A stretch of DNA of 64,000 nucleotides from positions 2,083,179 through 2,147,178 of the forward strand of contig OX442436.1 in assembly GCA_949361645.1 (NCBI GenBank), given 5' to 3'. This document shows, piece after piece, positions 35,288 through 63,815 of the stretch. Under the pieces are notes generated by a model. The model did no database searches. It saw only the letters and a program-made list of their open reading frames with translations, and was not told the DNA's origin. The position numbers and the translations under genes are program-made. Source of the stretch: Spongilla lacustris. Its lineage: Eukaryota > Porifera > Demospongiae > Spongillida > Spongillidae. The number at the start of each line of letters is the position of its first letter. The stretch's first letter is position 1.

Positions 35288-38200
35288 CTAGAGTCGACAG
35301 ATGGGGTTGCTGTAGACCATCTCGAAGTTCACTTTGTGTCCAACTAACTCTCTGATGTTATCTATGCCATACTTGATCATAGTAGGTCTGGGGAAAGGTC
35401 CATCACATAATGCACATAAACATTCAGTCCCAACCACAACCCCCCCCCCCCCCCCCCCCCTAATCTTCTGAAGTTCATTCATAGGGTTAGGGATAGGGGA
35501 TTAACAGCTATAGCTTTTTGAAATAATAATATACACAGTTCTAAAGAATAAAGTCACGGTATGGTTGAAGTACAGGCCAAGTCTCAAAGTATACTTCAAT
35601 GACTGTACTACGTTTTTCAGTTGTAACTATTACAATGAAAAATACTCAAGCCTTAAAAAAAGTCATACGAAAGCAATCACAATAGCATTATCAACCTGGC
35701 TTCCTTGTTATTAACACCATCCCCTTTTCTCAAGAAGTTCATTTGTGACAGATTTATAAATCCCAACCTAAGGGGTTTGCATTTTGAAACCTGATGTTTA
35801 TAATTTTGAATAAACAGATAACAACAGCCTGCTCATGCATTTCCCCCCAATTTCTTCGCTTCAATGATGCCCTAACACAATTTGCCACTTTACTTGCTTG
35901 CCGCCTTTCTTAACTGGTTTATATTTGGTTTTTAAGAGAACGGTTTTCGCAATTGAAACTGTTCGTGTCTTCAGCCATATCAAAACTTTAATTAATACTA
36001 AGAAATTGCCACAATAACATCACAATTTATTCACTCGAAATGACGGGTTTTTTTAAAGCCTCAATGTTTGCAACCAGAATTTTGACGGTAAAATTAACTG
36101 TTACATCGTAGACATGGGTTTCTATTGTGCAATCACCTCAGTACAAAAATCGATTTACTGTTGCATACAACGTGCACTGTGCGAACCGGCATGCTAAACA
36201 GTTTTCAACCTAGACAAACATGTCTCGCATGAAAACACACACACACACACAAAGTGTTTCCCGGATTTGAAATATGACTCAGCCAAACGTTGGGCAGTTT
36301 AAAAAAACAAAAAAAACAACAAAAAAAAAAAATTGTGTTGATCTGCTGCCTCCAGAGCTCAGAAATATGCTATAAATCGTTTTTTTGCACTGGGACACCA
36401 GAAAACAAAAATCAATAGACGTGTTAGTCACGTGACACCTTATTTCCGGTGCTTGTTTAAAAATGTTTGGTCAACAACACTGTGTTGCAGTGCTCAAAAT
36501 AAGGACCGAATTTTGATCGGACATTTGGCAGACCAATATAAACTTTGGGCTGACATTGTCAGATTTGTTCGGACATTCTAATATGTATGCATGTATATAT
36601 GTATGCATGTATATATGTATGCATTTGTAGAACAGGTGTGTAAGTTAAATCAAGTTGAGTGCTTGATCTAGATACAATTAATCAATGTCACTATCTAAAG
36701 GTAAAGGAGCCATCACAGAGCTGCGGAAATTTTGTGAAAGAAAACTTTTATATAGCTAAAAATAAGTAATGTCAAGTTTTGCACTTCAACTGCGCCTTTT
36801 CTAGCTGTGGAATCACGCTAAGCGCTTGAGCATGTACATCCCTTGGCTTTGGCCTGTTCCCACTTCAGCAAATTCATAGCATGAATATGCTGGCATGATT
36901 CCGCGAATATTGCTATTGCGTACCGATTCTATAGAGTGTATTGAACGTAACCTTCCTCTTCATTGCATCGGGTGGTAGACTTTCTTCATTGGTAGGCTCC
37001 GTTTTGCAATAATTAATGTGTACTTGTACATGTATGCTAACAGCTGTTATCACAATCCACGTGGTTAGACCGTTAGCTGCTACATGTTATCACGCATATC
37101 GCGGTCGCTATTAGTACAACCATAAAGAATGGTCGGACCAAATGACCGGCTCTTGTGTAAGTTGCGCGGTCATATGCGCAAATTGATCGGAAATTGACCG
37201 ATGTCCGCCCGTTATTTTGAGCACTGTGTTGATAGATTTTCATACTGTTAATGTTAAAAAAATCAAGTTATCATTAAATCACACCCAAAGGACAAGTATC
37301 ATGATTTCCACTGTACAGACACCTCAGCCACAAATCATATTTATTTAGGTGGTAGGACATGATTATCATAACATTTTTTCGCAGCTATCATAACCCTTAC
37401 TATGCTTGCAAATTATGTACATGTACATTTGTAGTCTACCACCTAAATGAATATGATATATGTTAACCCCTTATGTACATTGTACATACACGTAATAACA
37501 TACATGTACATGAATCCTTTACTACAGACCACTGCATATATATTACATCTTGTTCATACCGTTCTAGGGACAACCCCCAAGCAATCACAGAGACATCTTT
37601 GGGCAGGTTCATTGGCAGCAGTAGCTCAGGACGAAAGACTCCTGAATTACCGATTTCAACCCACTTCTTCAGGCCTGCAATGATCAATATACAGCTCACA
37701 CCCCTCAGATGTGATGTATATGCAAATCTTACCAATGGGCACAGCAGTTTTAAACAATTAAGTACATATAACTAATCACTTGTGATTAAAAAGGCCCACA
37801 AACACTTGACCTATTAATGACTTACATGTACATGTATATGTACGATCCAGCTTACATTTTCATAATCATTGAATACATACATATTGCACTTGATGTAGAA
37901 GGCTTGAATGATATTATATCAAGTGGAACAGTTTCGATCGAGGGCAGCAAAACAAAGGCACCACTGGCATTAAAGTGTATGGCTAATTAAAATTGCCTCA
38001 TAAACCTGAGTTAGGGCAGTCCAATTTTCAATGTGTACATGTGTATGAATCAATTGTATTACCCACCCTGAGAAAATGAAGATCTGAAAGTGTTGCAACC
38101 ACTGTAACTGCAACTAACATGTTGGCTACTTTTTGCAAAAATTCAGAGCCTTATGACTATGTAATAGGCAATCCCAATCTCAATATGTAAGAGAGGATAT

Positions 38201-41200
38201 AGCACACTCCCAGGTAATTTTTAAAAAAAGTCTCAGCAACTGTCCAAGTAATGTACCCAACGCAAAGTAATCACCATTTAAAAATAATCTATATATAAAC
38301 ATCTCGCCTTACCGTCATGATAGCTGAATACTTCCATACTTGGTTCAGTGTAAGGATTGTAAGCAGGCTTGAAACGCAGTCTTTTAATACCTTATAAACA
38401 AAAACATCATAGCTAAATGATAGTGACCATTCTAGGACTTTAGCTGGTTAATTATGTATTATACCGTTGTACCCTAAAATTGTCAGACCATACATGTACC
38501 TTGGTTCAGTAAAAATGTTGTTCATAACACAGTAAATAAGCTCAATTCATAACACTACTGAGAAATTCATGCACACTGCACACCAGAGCAGCCAGTGGTA
38601 CAGCGCAGACTCCCTCATTCTAAAAAAAAAAACTGCTTTTGAAAAGCGTACAATGTCCTTTGCACTATACCAACACTATTTACATCCTGAATGATACTTT
38701 ACATATTCAAGTACACTTCTAAGTACCCATCTTTCACAAGCAATATGCTTACCACTTGCACTTACCCATCTTGCCAAAGAAGCCATGCAACATTCCCATA
38801 AGGTCTCCTAGGGTGATGTTCCTGTCTGCCACGACACCTTCAATTTGGTGAAACTCTGCCAAATGAGTGGCATCCAGGGCCTCATTACGAAACACCCTAT
38901 CGATGGAAAAGTACTTGACTGGCCTGAATTCCTTCTAAAATGAGTAAGTGTAGAACACAAGAACCATGGCAAATCACACAGGTGCACAAGTAGCATCCAG
39001 TGATTGGTGGGAGCCCAAAAGGTCCGTACCTGTTGGCCCAGCTTGTACAGCATCCTGGCACTGACTGCTGTGGTGTGTGTCCTTAGTATGTTCTTCCTTG
39101 CCTCCTCCTCCTTCCAGTCATATTGGTAACTGGAAAAGGAACAAAGACATCAGAGATCATCTCCCTCTCCACATACAAGTCTTTGCATGCATACACATGC
39201 ACGTGTGTGAAATGCTTCAGTCAAATTAATTAACTAGTGGTCCATGAACCAATACATGTAGATACAGGTTTTTTTTTTTCTGCCTGTGATCTGTGAACAA
39301 ATTAATCACACTGTACTACACCTGTATATAAAGCCGCCAGTTAAAAGGAATGACTTAAATTGTGTCTTTTGTTGAAAATATTGCCTTCCCCTAATCTGTT
39401 TCATTGGATTTTGAAGCAAACGAAACAAATGCACACATCATAGGTGCATGTTCCATTCTCAAGCTACATGTATGCATTATAAGGTTTTTGTCTAGCAGAT
39501 AGTGACAAGTTCGTGCCTTACCCAATGGATCCAGTGTCTCCTCCATTCTCATGAACTTGCTTTACAACTTTCATATAGTCCTCAGGTAGTTGCAGTGTAG
39601 ACATCGGATCTGCACATGATTGTCAGTGTGCGGAGTGTTGGGCCAGATGGTTTAGATCACATGCATGCAAACACGTGCACACTTTAGGAGGCAGTAACAG
39701 AACAACCACATAATGTGCCTGTACAACAAAGCTAGTTGGCCTCCCTTAATCAATTTACACTGTATGTGTACCGTGGAACAACGATTAACTTGGGACAAAG
39801 ATATTTGCTTCCCTGCACACCATGTCAAAGAGATGAACCATTTTTTTGTTGCAATAATAATAATAGTAATAAAATGTCATCCTCCATGTTAAGAATTTTT
39901 TTTTTAAGTACAGTCATTGCTTTGTTCAAGACAACTCCATCACATGTAACATGCACATATACACAAGAGTCCCCAATGACAGTATGCGCAACCACCACAC
40001 CATACCTGAAATGAAGAAGGTGTCATGGCTGTCTCTGGCAGGATGCTGCTGGGGTTGGAAAAGCGCATCAAAATTCCAAAAAGAGCTTTCAATGAAATTA
40101 TTGGTTGGCATCTCAGTGAAGCTGCAGAACACAAAAGAAGACAAACACTACTGAAGTTACTGCATACAGAGTGTCCATGAAAGAGAACGTAATGCTTTTA
40201 AATGTATATAATTTCTTAATTGGATTACCAATTTATCCACAAATATGAACGCATCATTAAAAATTCAATTACATTCAATAATTGAAGATAAAATTTAATT
40301 TACATACATAACTAAAGTCCTAGTGTACCTAGGCCTTTGCATTGGCTCTGACCAGCGTCATGTTCATTCTGGTACATATGCTGGACAGTGCTTCCGGTCT
40401 TGGTACAGAAGCCTTCACACTCGGGTACCCAAAATCCCGTTGAAAATATGTGGGCTTTGTCCACAAATATTCTTCCTAGCTGCCTGGTTCCATGCAGTCT
40501 ATTTAAAAGTTCGGTTACCTTGGAGCCTTGCACGACAGCTTCTGGGGTTACAATAACCAACTGCTCCCTTGTTCCCAAATTGGGTGTGCAGGAACAGGAC
40601 ACCCCAAGATTCTCAGCTCTCCTGGCCAGGTCCTGCCTAAGGCTAATGGTTGCCATGACCAGGAGGCTGGTGGTGTTAGCGTACTTAAATGCATAGGTAA
40701 AGAAAACAAGGCTTTTGCCGAACCCTGTAGGGAGGGTGACCAACAGGTCTGATCCCGTGTTGAGGACATTCTCCCCCCCTGCCTGCTGTTGGCTGGACTT
40801 GAATACAGCATGATCGTCCTTCTGAACTGACTGGAGACACAGCAGTACATGCACACACTGCTGGATGGTGACAACTGCTGCCTTTCTCCAAACACTGCCC
40901 CTGGACGTGGCTGCACCAAGGCTACACTCACTGGAAGAATCCGAGTGCGCCTCAGCCAAGATGCGGGAGATCTTCCTGCTCGTAGAGGGTGCCGTGCTGT
41001 CCTTAAGAAAACAATGCAACATCTGGGAGACATCTCAAAATCCTTCCAGTATGTGTAACCTCATATGCTGAAGCTCTCCCGCCTCAAATCCATACCATGC
41101 GTTGGAGGTACTTGTCGAGTGGCCAAATTGTTTGTTGACCAATGAGTCCCAACACCAGTGCCGATGGAGACATTGTCACTAAAGCCCTCTTCCTTTTCTT

Positions 41201-44200
41201 CTTCATCGCTGCTGTTGTCGCAGTTGCTGAGGTACAGCTGGAGTGAGTAATATTTGGCTACGTGCCTGTACTCACCAAAGGGTATGGCATTGCCACCACA
41301 GTACCTGTGAAAGAGGCAGGCAAAGGTATTTCAGATGTGGTCTGATGAAAGCCTTTTCCCACCAATGGCAAACAGGTGCGTCCCATAAATGTTGTCACCA
41401 TTTTGTTCGACGAAAGAGGACAATGAACAGACGAATGCCTTTTCCCACCAATGGCAAACAGGTGCGTCCCATAAATGTTGTCACCATTTTGTTCGACGAA
41501 AGAGGACAATGAACAGACGAATGGTCTTATCACCAGGATATCGGCCAAGACAATAGAGGTGGCCTCGGGTTCCAGGAGGCGTGAGATTCGCCTGCCGTAT
41601 GGCACGGGTTTTTAAATACCAGCAGTGCAGAAAGACCAGCCCGTTGAGTTAGGGACTTGTTCTGAATATTAATAAATATTCAAACTTTTGTGCAGGTTAT
41701 TCTGTAGTTTATAAATCGTTTGGTTAATTAAAAGTTGTCGTGCATAGCTTTAATTAATTTGAAATAATATGCACAACAACTTTTAATTAATCAAATGTCA
41801 TTTGAACAAAATAACCTGCATGAAAGTTTATTAACGTTCAGAACAACAAATCAAATTTGAAAGTTTCATAACTATCACAAAATTTTAAATGGTGGTTCTT
41901 ACTTTGATTAATAATGGACTAAGCAGAAATGAGTTATTAAAATTAGTGATCAATTGAAAGACAGCCAGTTACGATGTACATGCACCAGTACTGGGTAGTA
42001 CTGGGTAGTAATGTAACACACACGTAGTGTAGCTGCAACCATTAAAAAAACATTCAAAGTTTATAATATGAAGCCAATCTCAAGCAAGCTACAAGTGTGT
42101 TAGCTTGCAGTAAGTGTTATTTACACTGCACACCATCTCTAATCTTCCCAGCAATGAATTTACCCCTCATGGTGCATACAATAATGTGAACATAAGCTTC
42201 ATCTGGCAAATCATTCACTCTCAGTGGAAAACTGTCCACGAGGACAGCAAACACTAGCACAACTGACAAAGGAAGATTTGAAGGAAGGTTGCCAAAGTAT
42301 CACCAGTCACTGCAACAACCTCCAGCTGGTCTCATTTCCTAGTGGCTACTCACATGCACCTACCCCTACAACATTTTGAACCCCTTCTCACTCCCCGACA
42401 AACAAAATGCCTCGCTCACCCCATCTCCAGAAATATCTGCCTTATCTCTGTCCTGACTTTCATAAGTGGGTGCAGATGCCCACAGACAACAGGGGCTCCA
42501 AGTGTATCAAAGTTGTAAGGCTTGAACTTCTTCGTCTCCCACGAGCCACTAGCATTGCAGGTGATGAACACACAGTCATGCTTGTCTACAATGAGGGTGG
42601 TAGTGGTACCTTTGGATCATCTCAGGTGTCAACTCTGTTTCCTGCTTGCAAAGCTGAGCAGAGAATTCCGGTCCCTTACGCACATTGTAATATTTAATCA
42701 CCCTGCAATCAAATTACACATCAATATACCCATTATGTATAAGTACATGTACAAACGCAAAACATGCATGCATACAATAACATGTACATGTACATGTACG
42801 TGTACCAGTGTCTCATCCTTGTCAACTACATCAAAATGGTGCAACTACATTTAATAGTACATGCACACACGAATGTAGTCATAACATGCTTAGTCCAAGT
42901 CCATTAGTGGTTGTACATGCAATTGAAATGGTAGTTACTTTTGTCAGTGGGTTCATTTGGGCTAATTGTTTTGAAGCGGTACATGTACATTATACAAACA
43001 TCCCCATTTTCCTGTAGACAAAAACTTGCAAACACTTGACAATTGCGATGCAACCACAATCTCATCTCTACAATATTTTAAACACTGAATCTAAAAGCAT
43101 TCATGTACATGTAGTAGTGGTGTAGTAAATAAATACACCAATGGCTTGACATCCAAATGATCCACAAGACAATTATACCGCGTTTACACGACGATGGCAC
43201 GGTACGGAACAGCTATCGAGTAACGTTTATATGCGTTTGTGGCAATGTGGTATAGAATGGTTTGCAATTCTGTAATTAACTACAATCATTGCCAGAAAGT
43301 CAGAATGGATGTCATTGACTTGTTTACAACGTTCCGTGCAATTGAGAAAAGGAGGCATCAGACACACAAAAGAAGGAGAGCGATTATATTTTCCCGTTTT
43401 TCTCATAACATACACAATATTATGGCGATGGCCATCCAATACACCTCAAATGGCCTCAGTACCAATCTTGTTGTACACCAATCAAATCTTTATCAGCCAT
43501 TTGTTTCGTCCAATCCGCCATTTAATACTATGGAAACCAGTTCTACGCATGCTCAATTGCTATCATATCCCGATCTACCACAATCGAGTTGTGCCATGCC
43601 GGGTAGCACGGTTATTGCAACCGTGCTGGCTTGGCACGGTTTTGACAGGGTTTACACATCAAATTTTAACCGAACCATACCGTGCCAAGCCGTACCGTAT
43701 CGTGCTGGCACGGAAAAATTGTGCCTTGTTAACGGGGTATTACAAAATTAACAGCTTACAAGAGTTCAATCTCCTTCATCACCACATCTACAGCATATAC
43801 TTCCATCATGCATCTGCACACTGGCATTCTCTAAACCTCACCTTCACCATTGCAACTTCTACATACATAGCACTTTTACCAACCAAACTCCACAGCACAT
43901 TCTACATACCATCAACTCAATGTATAAAGTCCACCCCCCCTGTCCCCACCCCCCTCCCCCCAAGTCTACATACACATTGTTGACCAGCTTCCTCTTCTTG
44001 AAATCCTTCAACTGTTCCTCAGATATGCCATCTACACCTTTGGACAAACTTTTGAGTGTCTGCTGAACCAAATCCACCACTGATGGTACCTACACATGCA
44101 CAAGGAGAAGGTGAGGGGTGAGGGTCAGATATATACCATGCTCTCTCCTCCTCCCCCCACCCACTAAGCATGATAAGTACATAACTTCAAGTGGACATGG

Positions 44201-45344
44201 CACCATGTACCTTTCTGAACACCTTGGTACCTCCTTCTGCATTCTTGTCCACACTCAGCCAACCTGAAGACATGGCTTTACTGAACCCTATCTTGGCATT
44301 AGGGAGTTTCTGCAAAGTAGATGCATAATTGCCCATAACTGATTTGTTAACACTCACCAATAAAAACAACAGTGACATGAAAATGGAAATGTAATAATTT
44401 ACACACAACCAGACCAATCCAATCCTACATGCACTGAAATCAGGACAAGGTAATACAAAAATCACACAGATTACTGGAAATGATTAGTACTACTACTGAT
44501 AAATTTAAGCTAAAATCAGCTAAACGTAAATGAAATTACAGTAAACAGTTGCAATTACAAAATAGCAGAAAATGAGTGCAAAAAAGGCATTCCTCCACCT
44601 GCAAATGACCTCCAACCTGCCAGTACATGTGCTAAAGGCTCCATAAGAGGCTCAAGAATTCAGTGTGGAGAGCGATTCAAGTTTCACAAGTTAGCAGTAT
44701 TTTAACTCCTTATGGAAACACACATACATGTACATGTACACCGCAGTAATAACCTTCACAAGCACATTCCTGGCAACCATTAGGATGCATCACATGATGT
44801 CTCAATTAGCTTGTGCACACTCAAACAGTAACTAATGCTTATTATTGGTAATCATTCTTAGTATCTGAAAGGCTGAAAACACATCATCCTACCTAATAGT
44901 GCAATGCGTGGGAAATCACAAGGAACATCAACACATCATTGGTTGGAAGCTGTGGCTACAGATATACATGTACAGTACTGGTCCAGTCGCAGTACAGACG
45001 ACACATAAAAGTAACATAAAACATGTTTGACTTATTTTACTGTGATCGAAAGTTACTTTACATTCATAAAGTTACTAAAAATCTAAACCAGCAGTAGATA
45101 CTGTGCAACATAGCCTTGTAAGTTCAAGGTATCAGTGTATAATTCACAACACAACAGCAAGCAAAACAGTCCAGAATCCATATTTCAAAGTGCACTATTG
45201 GACACACATACATGCTTCCTTAAGGAGGTCAAATGTTTCTGCAACTACCGGTATGCAACATACATATACAGAACAGCAATAGATTTATTAATTCACAGTT
45301 GCTAGTCATGAATGTAATGTAATATTCACAGTCCAGGAGCATAT

Positions 45345-45401
<57 letters not shown>

Positions 45402-45524
45402 GGAAACATTTACAGGTGCACAGGATATAAGTATTTCAGTCCATAAATCAGTGCAATAAGCATACATTGACAACATGTAGTCACATGCAGCCATACTAGT
45501 ACACAATCTCACAAACGCACACCA

Positions 45525-45574
<50 letters not shown>

Positions 45575-46014
45575 TAGAAGGGACACCCAACAGTGATCAC
45601 AGTATACAAACTGCACCATTAGCATTCACTTGCCATTATGTCTGCTTGCAGCGAACCCTTCTCTGCTTCGATAGCGTTGAACACACGTGCCTCATGGCTG
45701 CCCTTCTCTACAATCTCCGCACCTTCCTCCGTCAACTCCCATTTCTCAAACTGATCCTGTTCCAACTGAATAACCTTAATACGGTCAAACCAAAACACGC
45801 TTATCGGTAATCTTTATAAACAGGATTTATACTGTGTCATGTGGTTCCTATATTAACTTACATTTCCCAGAGACTGCAAGCTCTTTATGGAGCCAATTAC
45901 AAGCTGGTGGTCTTCGCAAGTTTCTTTCGCAAATGTGTACGAATTAATAGACTCCTTGTTTGCGTCAAGGGCGCTTAGAATCTTCTGTGCAACTTCCTCT
46001 GTCTTGGTCGCCAT
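35288..46014 (-). CDS. FARSA: Phenylalanyl-tRNA synthetase alpha subunit, cytosolic
   Basis: FARSA is the catalytic subunit of the (alpha-beta)2 enzyme that charges tRNA-Phe. Exons, 5' to 3': 45862-46014, 45634-45774, 44211-44309, 43974-44089, 42610-42702, 42420-42548, 40006-40121, 39522-39609, 39030-39129, 38766-38934, 38313-38390, 37560-37674, 35288-35387. All phases close, giving 498 residues (human 508). The N-terminal winged-helix region contains GIN-like [12 protein letters not shown]. The class II core has [11 protein letters not shown], motif 2 in [20 protein letters not shown], the Phe-pocket region [10 protein letters not shown], and motif 3 in [20 protein letters not shown]. Intron 2 needs a GC donor (ATG/GCAAGT at 45633). 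Intron 5 is only 61 bp. Introns contain a hAT-like MITE, a RecQ-type helicase fragment and a foldback. The gene is head-to-head with GAK. Confidence 0.97.
35441..35460. repeat. C homopolymer run
   Basis: About 20 C lie upstream (minus strand) of the acceptor of the last FARSA exon. On the transcript this reads as poly-G, an unusual content for a region near an acceptor. Confidence 0.85.
36488..37226. mobile_element. hAT-like MITE in FARSA intron 12
   Basis: The ends CAGTGCTCAAAATAAGGACC (36488) and the reverse of the right end, CAGTGCTCAAAATAACGGGC (37226), form terminal inverted repeats of the CAGNG...type found in hAT elements. The 8-bp word CTGTGTTG occurs at both borders (36480-36487 and 37224-37231). 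Its right copy overlaps the last three terminal bases, so the duplication may be 5 or 8 bp. There is no transposase. Inner blocks GATCGGACAT/GGTCGG are also roughly inverted. Confidence 0.65.
40312..41022 (-). pseudogene. RecQ-type helicase fragment in FARSA intron 6
   Basis: An open frame of 236 codons on the minus strand carries superfamily-2 helicase motifs: motif I in [14 protein letters not shown], a motif Ia-like [15 protein letters not shown], the IVTPEAV block, and motif II degraded to VDKAH instead of DEAH, followed by FSTGFW like the RecQ SQWGHDF region. The C-terminal helicase lobe is absent and the frame ends early. The motif II change, the truncation and the intronic position point to a decayed copy, either of a transposon-borne RecQ-like helicase or of a processed gene. 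Other frames overlap without support. It is not part of FARSA. Confidence 0.65.
41351..41523. repeat. Tandem duplication of an 86-bp block
   Basis: The block starting GCCTTTTCCCACCAATGGCA at 41351 is repeated at 41437 almost without change, through GAACAGACGAATG. It lies upstream (minus strand) of the helicase fragment and disrupts the frame there. Confidence 0.9.
41660..41850. repeat. AT-rich foldback, about 190 bp
   Basis: The left arm contains TTCTGAATATTAATAA and CAGGTTATT...AATTAAAAGTTGT. The right arm has the mirrored ACAACTTTTAATTAAT...AATAACCTG and TTAACGTTCAGAA. It lies in FARSA intron 6 and is probably a small MITE. Confidence 0.7.
43175..43741. mobile_element. Possible MITE with GGCACGGTACGG ends
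   Basis: The left boundary TACCGCGTTTACACGACGAT, followed by GGCACGGTACGG, is loosely mirrored at the right by CCGTACCGTATCGTGCTGGC and GGGGTATTA. The right half also repeats the words ACCGTGC and TTTACAC. Plus-strand frames of 170 and 224 codons across it overlap in two phases and are not supported as genes. It lies in FARSA intron 4. Confidence 0.45.
45349..45399. repeat. (CA)n microsatellite; second block at 45526-45571
   Basis: Two CA runs 125 bp apart lie in FARSA intron 2, the intron with the GC donor. Confidence 0.95.
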
Positions 46015-46134
46015 AGTTAATAAAAACCACGTGTTGTAAGTTAACGGGAGGAGGGGTCATCTTACATTGTTTCTATAGTTACATCATTGGTGCTTATTAT
46101 TCTTGCGGCCCCTCCCAGTGACGAGAGAGGGAGA
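46015..46134. promoter_or_regulatory. Bidirectional promoter FARSA/GAK
   Basis: The two divergent start codons are separated by 120 bp. No TATA box is seen. The E-box CACGTG lies at 46028-46033 in the context CCACGTGT, 14 bp upstream of the FARSA ATG. This is the same 8-bp word at nearly the same offset as in the OGFOD1/LSM4 gap. Confidence 0.72.
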
Positions 46135-62179
<16,045 letters not shown>

Positions 62180-62401
62180 GTAAGGATAGTAGCATGTGTG
62201 CTATGAGCTTGGGGCATGCTACATGTATGTAATGTTTGCATGATGTATTAAGTTTGTGTACATGTGTTAGTATAGTATGGGTGAGACTTGTGCAGGGGGA
62301 CTTAAAATTTTACACTTTTAAAAATAAATTGCATGGCTTTTGGATCACCCTGTAGGTTAGTTGTACAGCATGGGAGATAATTTACATGTATATGTACATG
62401 T

Positions 62402-63077
62402 ACAGTGCTGGGGAGGCTGTGTATGTACAGTGCTGGGGAGGCTGTGTATGTACAGTGCTGGGGAGGCTATGTGTGTACAGTGCTGAGGAGGCTGTGTATG
62501 TACAGTGCTGGGGAGGCTGTGTATGTACATATGTACAGTGCTGGGGAGGCTGTGTATGTACAGGGCTGGGAAGGCTGTGTATGTACAGTGCTGGGGAGGC
62601 TTTGTATGTACAGTGCTGGGGAGGCTGTGTATGTACAGTGCTGGGGAGGCTGTGTATGTACAGTGCTGGGGAGGCTGTGTATGTACAGGGCTGGGGAGGC
62701 TGTGTATGTACAGTGCTGGGGAGGCTTTGTATGTACAGTGCTGGGGAGGCTGTGTATGTACAGTGCTGGGGAGGCTGTGTATGTACAGTGCTGGGGAGGC
62801 TGTGTATGTACAGGGCTGGGAAGGCTGTGTATGTACAGTGCTGGGGAGGCTGTGTATGTACAGGGCTGGGGAGGCTGTGTATGTACAGTGCTGGGGAGGC
62901 TGTGTATGTACAGGGCTGGGGAGGCTGTGTATGTACAGGGAGGCTGTGTGTGTACAGTGCTGGGGAGGCTGTGTATGTACAGTGCTGGGGAGGCTGTGTA
63001 TGTACAGTGCTGGGGAGGCTGTGTATGTACAGTGCTAGGGAGGCTGTGTATGTACAGTGCTGGGGAGGCTATGTACA
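62402..63077. repeat. Minisatellite, 25-bp unit, about 27 copies
   Basis: The unit CAGTGCTGGGGAGGCTGTGT plus ATGTA has a few variants (CAGGGCTGGGAAGG, a shortened copy near 62937, an added ACATAT near 62528). It lies in GAK intron 19. Confidence 0.97.
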
Positions 63078-63525
63078 GGTTACAAAGGTTAGTCGCAAGA
63101 GAGAGAAGAATAAGCAAACCATAAAATTCCTTATGCAGTTAGCTCAGGCTTGCAAGTGCAGATCTCAATTGTTGGGAGAAACCTTTTCTATGCAGTTCGT
63201 CAGCACGTTTGTGTATGGATTTGTGGGGTGTGTGCTTTTTTAAAACAGCATGAGATGAGGACCCAATATTATCTCTTCTGTACAGTTGTGTGGAGGATAC
63301 ATGTATCACAACCATAAGATCCCATCTGTGGCCTGTATTTAAAACATGGTCTGTTCCATGGGAAGAAACCTGTCTATTACAGCTGTTCTTAGCTGTCCCA
63401 CCACAGTAGCTATGGGATACACACAGATGTACATGTGCACCTGCTATTGTGTGATGGCTGAACAAAGCCACTAGGTCACAATCTTTTACCTCATCCACAC
63501 TACTGAGCCATACTGGACGTATTAT

Positions 63526-63815
63526 GCAGGTCCTATACAAATGTACATATACACTTTCCATAGAGCACAGGTCCTATACACATGTACACTTTCCATACAG
63601 CGCAGGTGCTATACACATGAACACTTTCCATACAGCACAGGTCATACATGTATACACATGTACACTTTCCATAGAGCACAGGTCCTATACACATGTACAC
63701 TTTCCATACAGCACAGGTCCTATACACATGTACACTTTCCATACAGCACAGGTCCTATACACATGTACACTTTCCATACAGCACAAGTCCTACACACATA
63801 TACACTTTCCATTTG
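63526..63815. repeat. Minisatellite, about 35-bp unit, about 8 copies
   Basis: The unit CAGGTCCTATACACATGTAC plus ACTTTCCATACAGCA is the third long array in this part of GAK. The copies vary more than those at 62.4 kb. Confidence 0.93.

Noticed and set aside
40312..41022. Helicase fragment as an extra FARSA exon
   Set aside because: FARSA exons 6 and 7 join in phase without it, and the encoded motifs belong to a RecQ-type helicase.
43239..43983. Plus-strand frames of 170 and 224 codons
   Set aside because: They overlap in two phases across a MITE-like region in a FARSA intron and show no recognised domain.
62386..63243. Frames of 177-285 codons at 62-63 kb
   Set aside because: They are caused by the 25-bp minisatellite; repetitive peptide with no start context or conservation.
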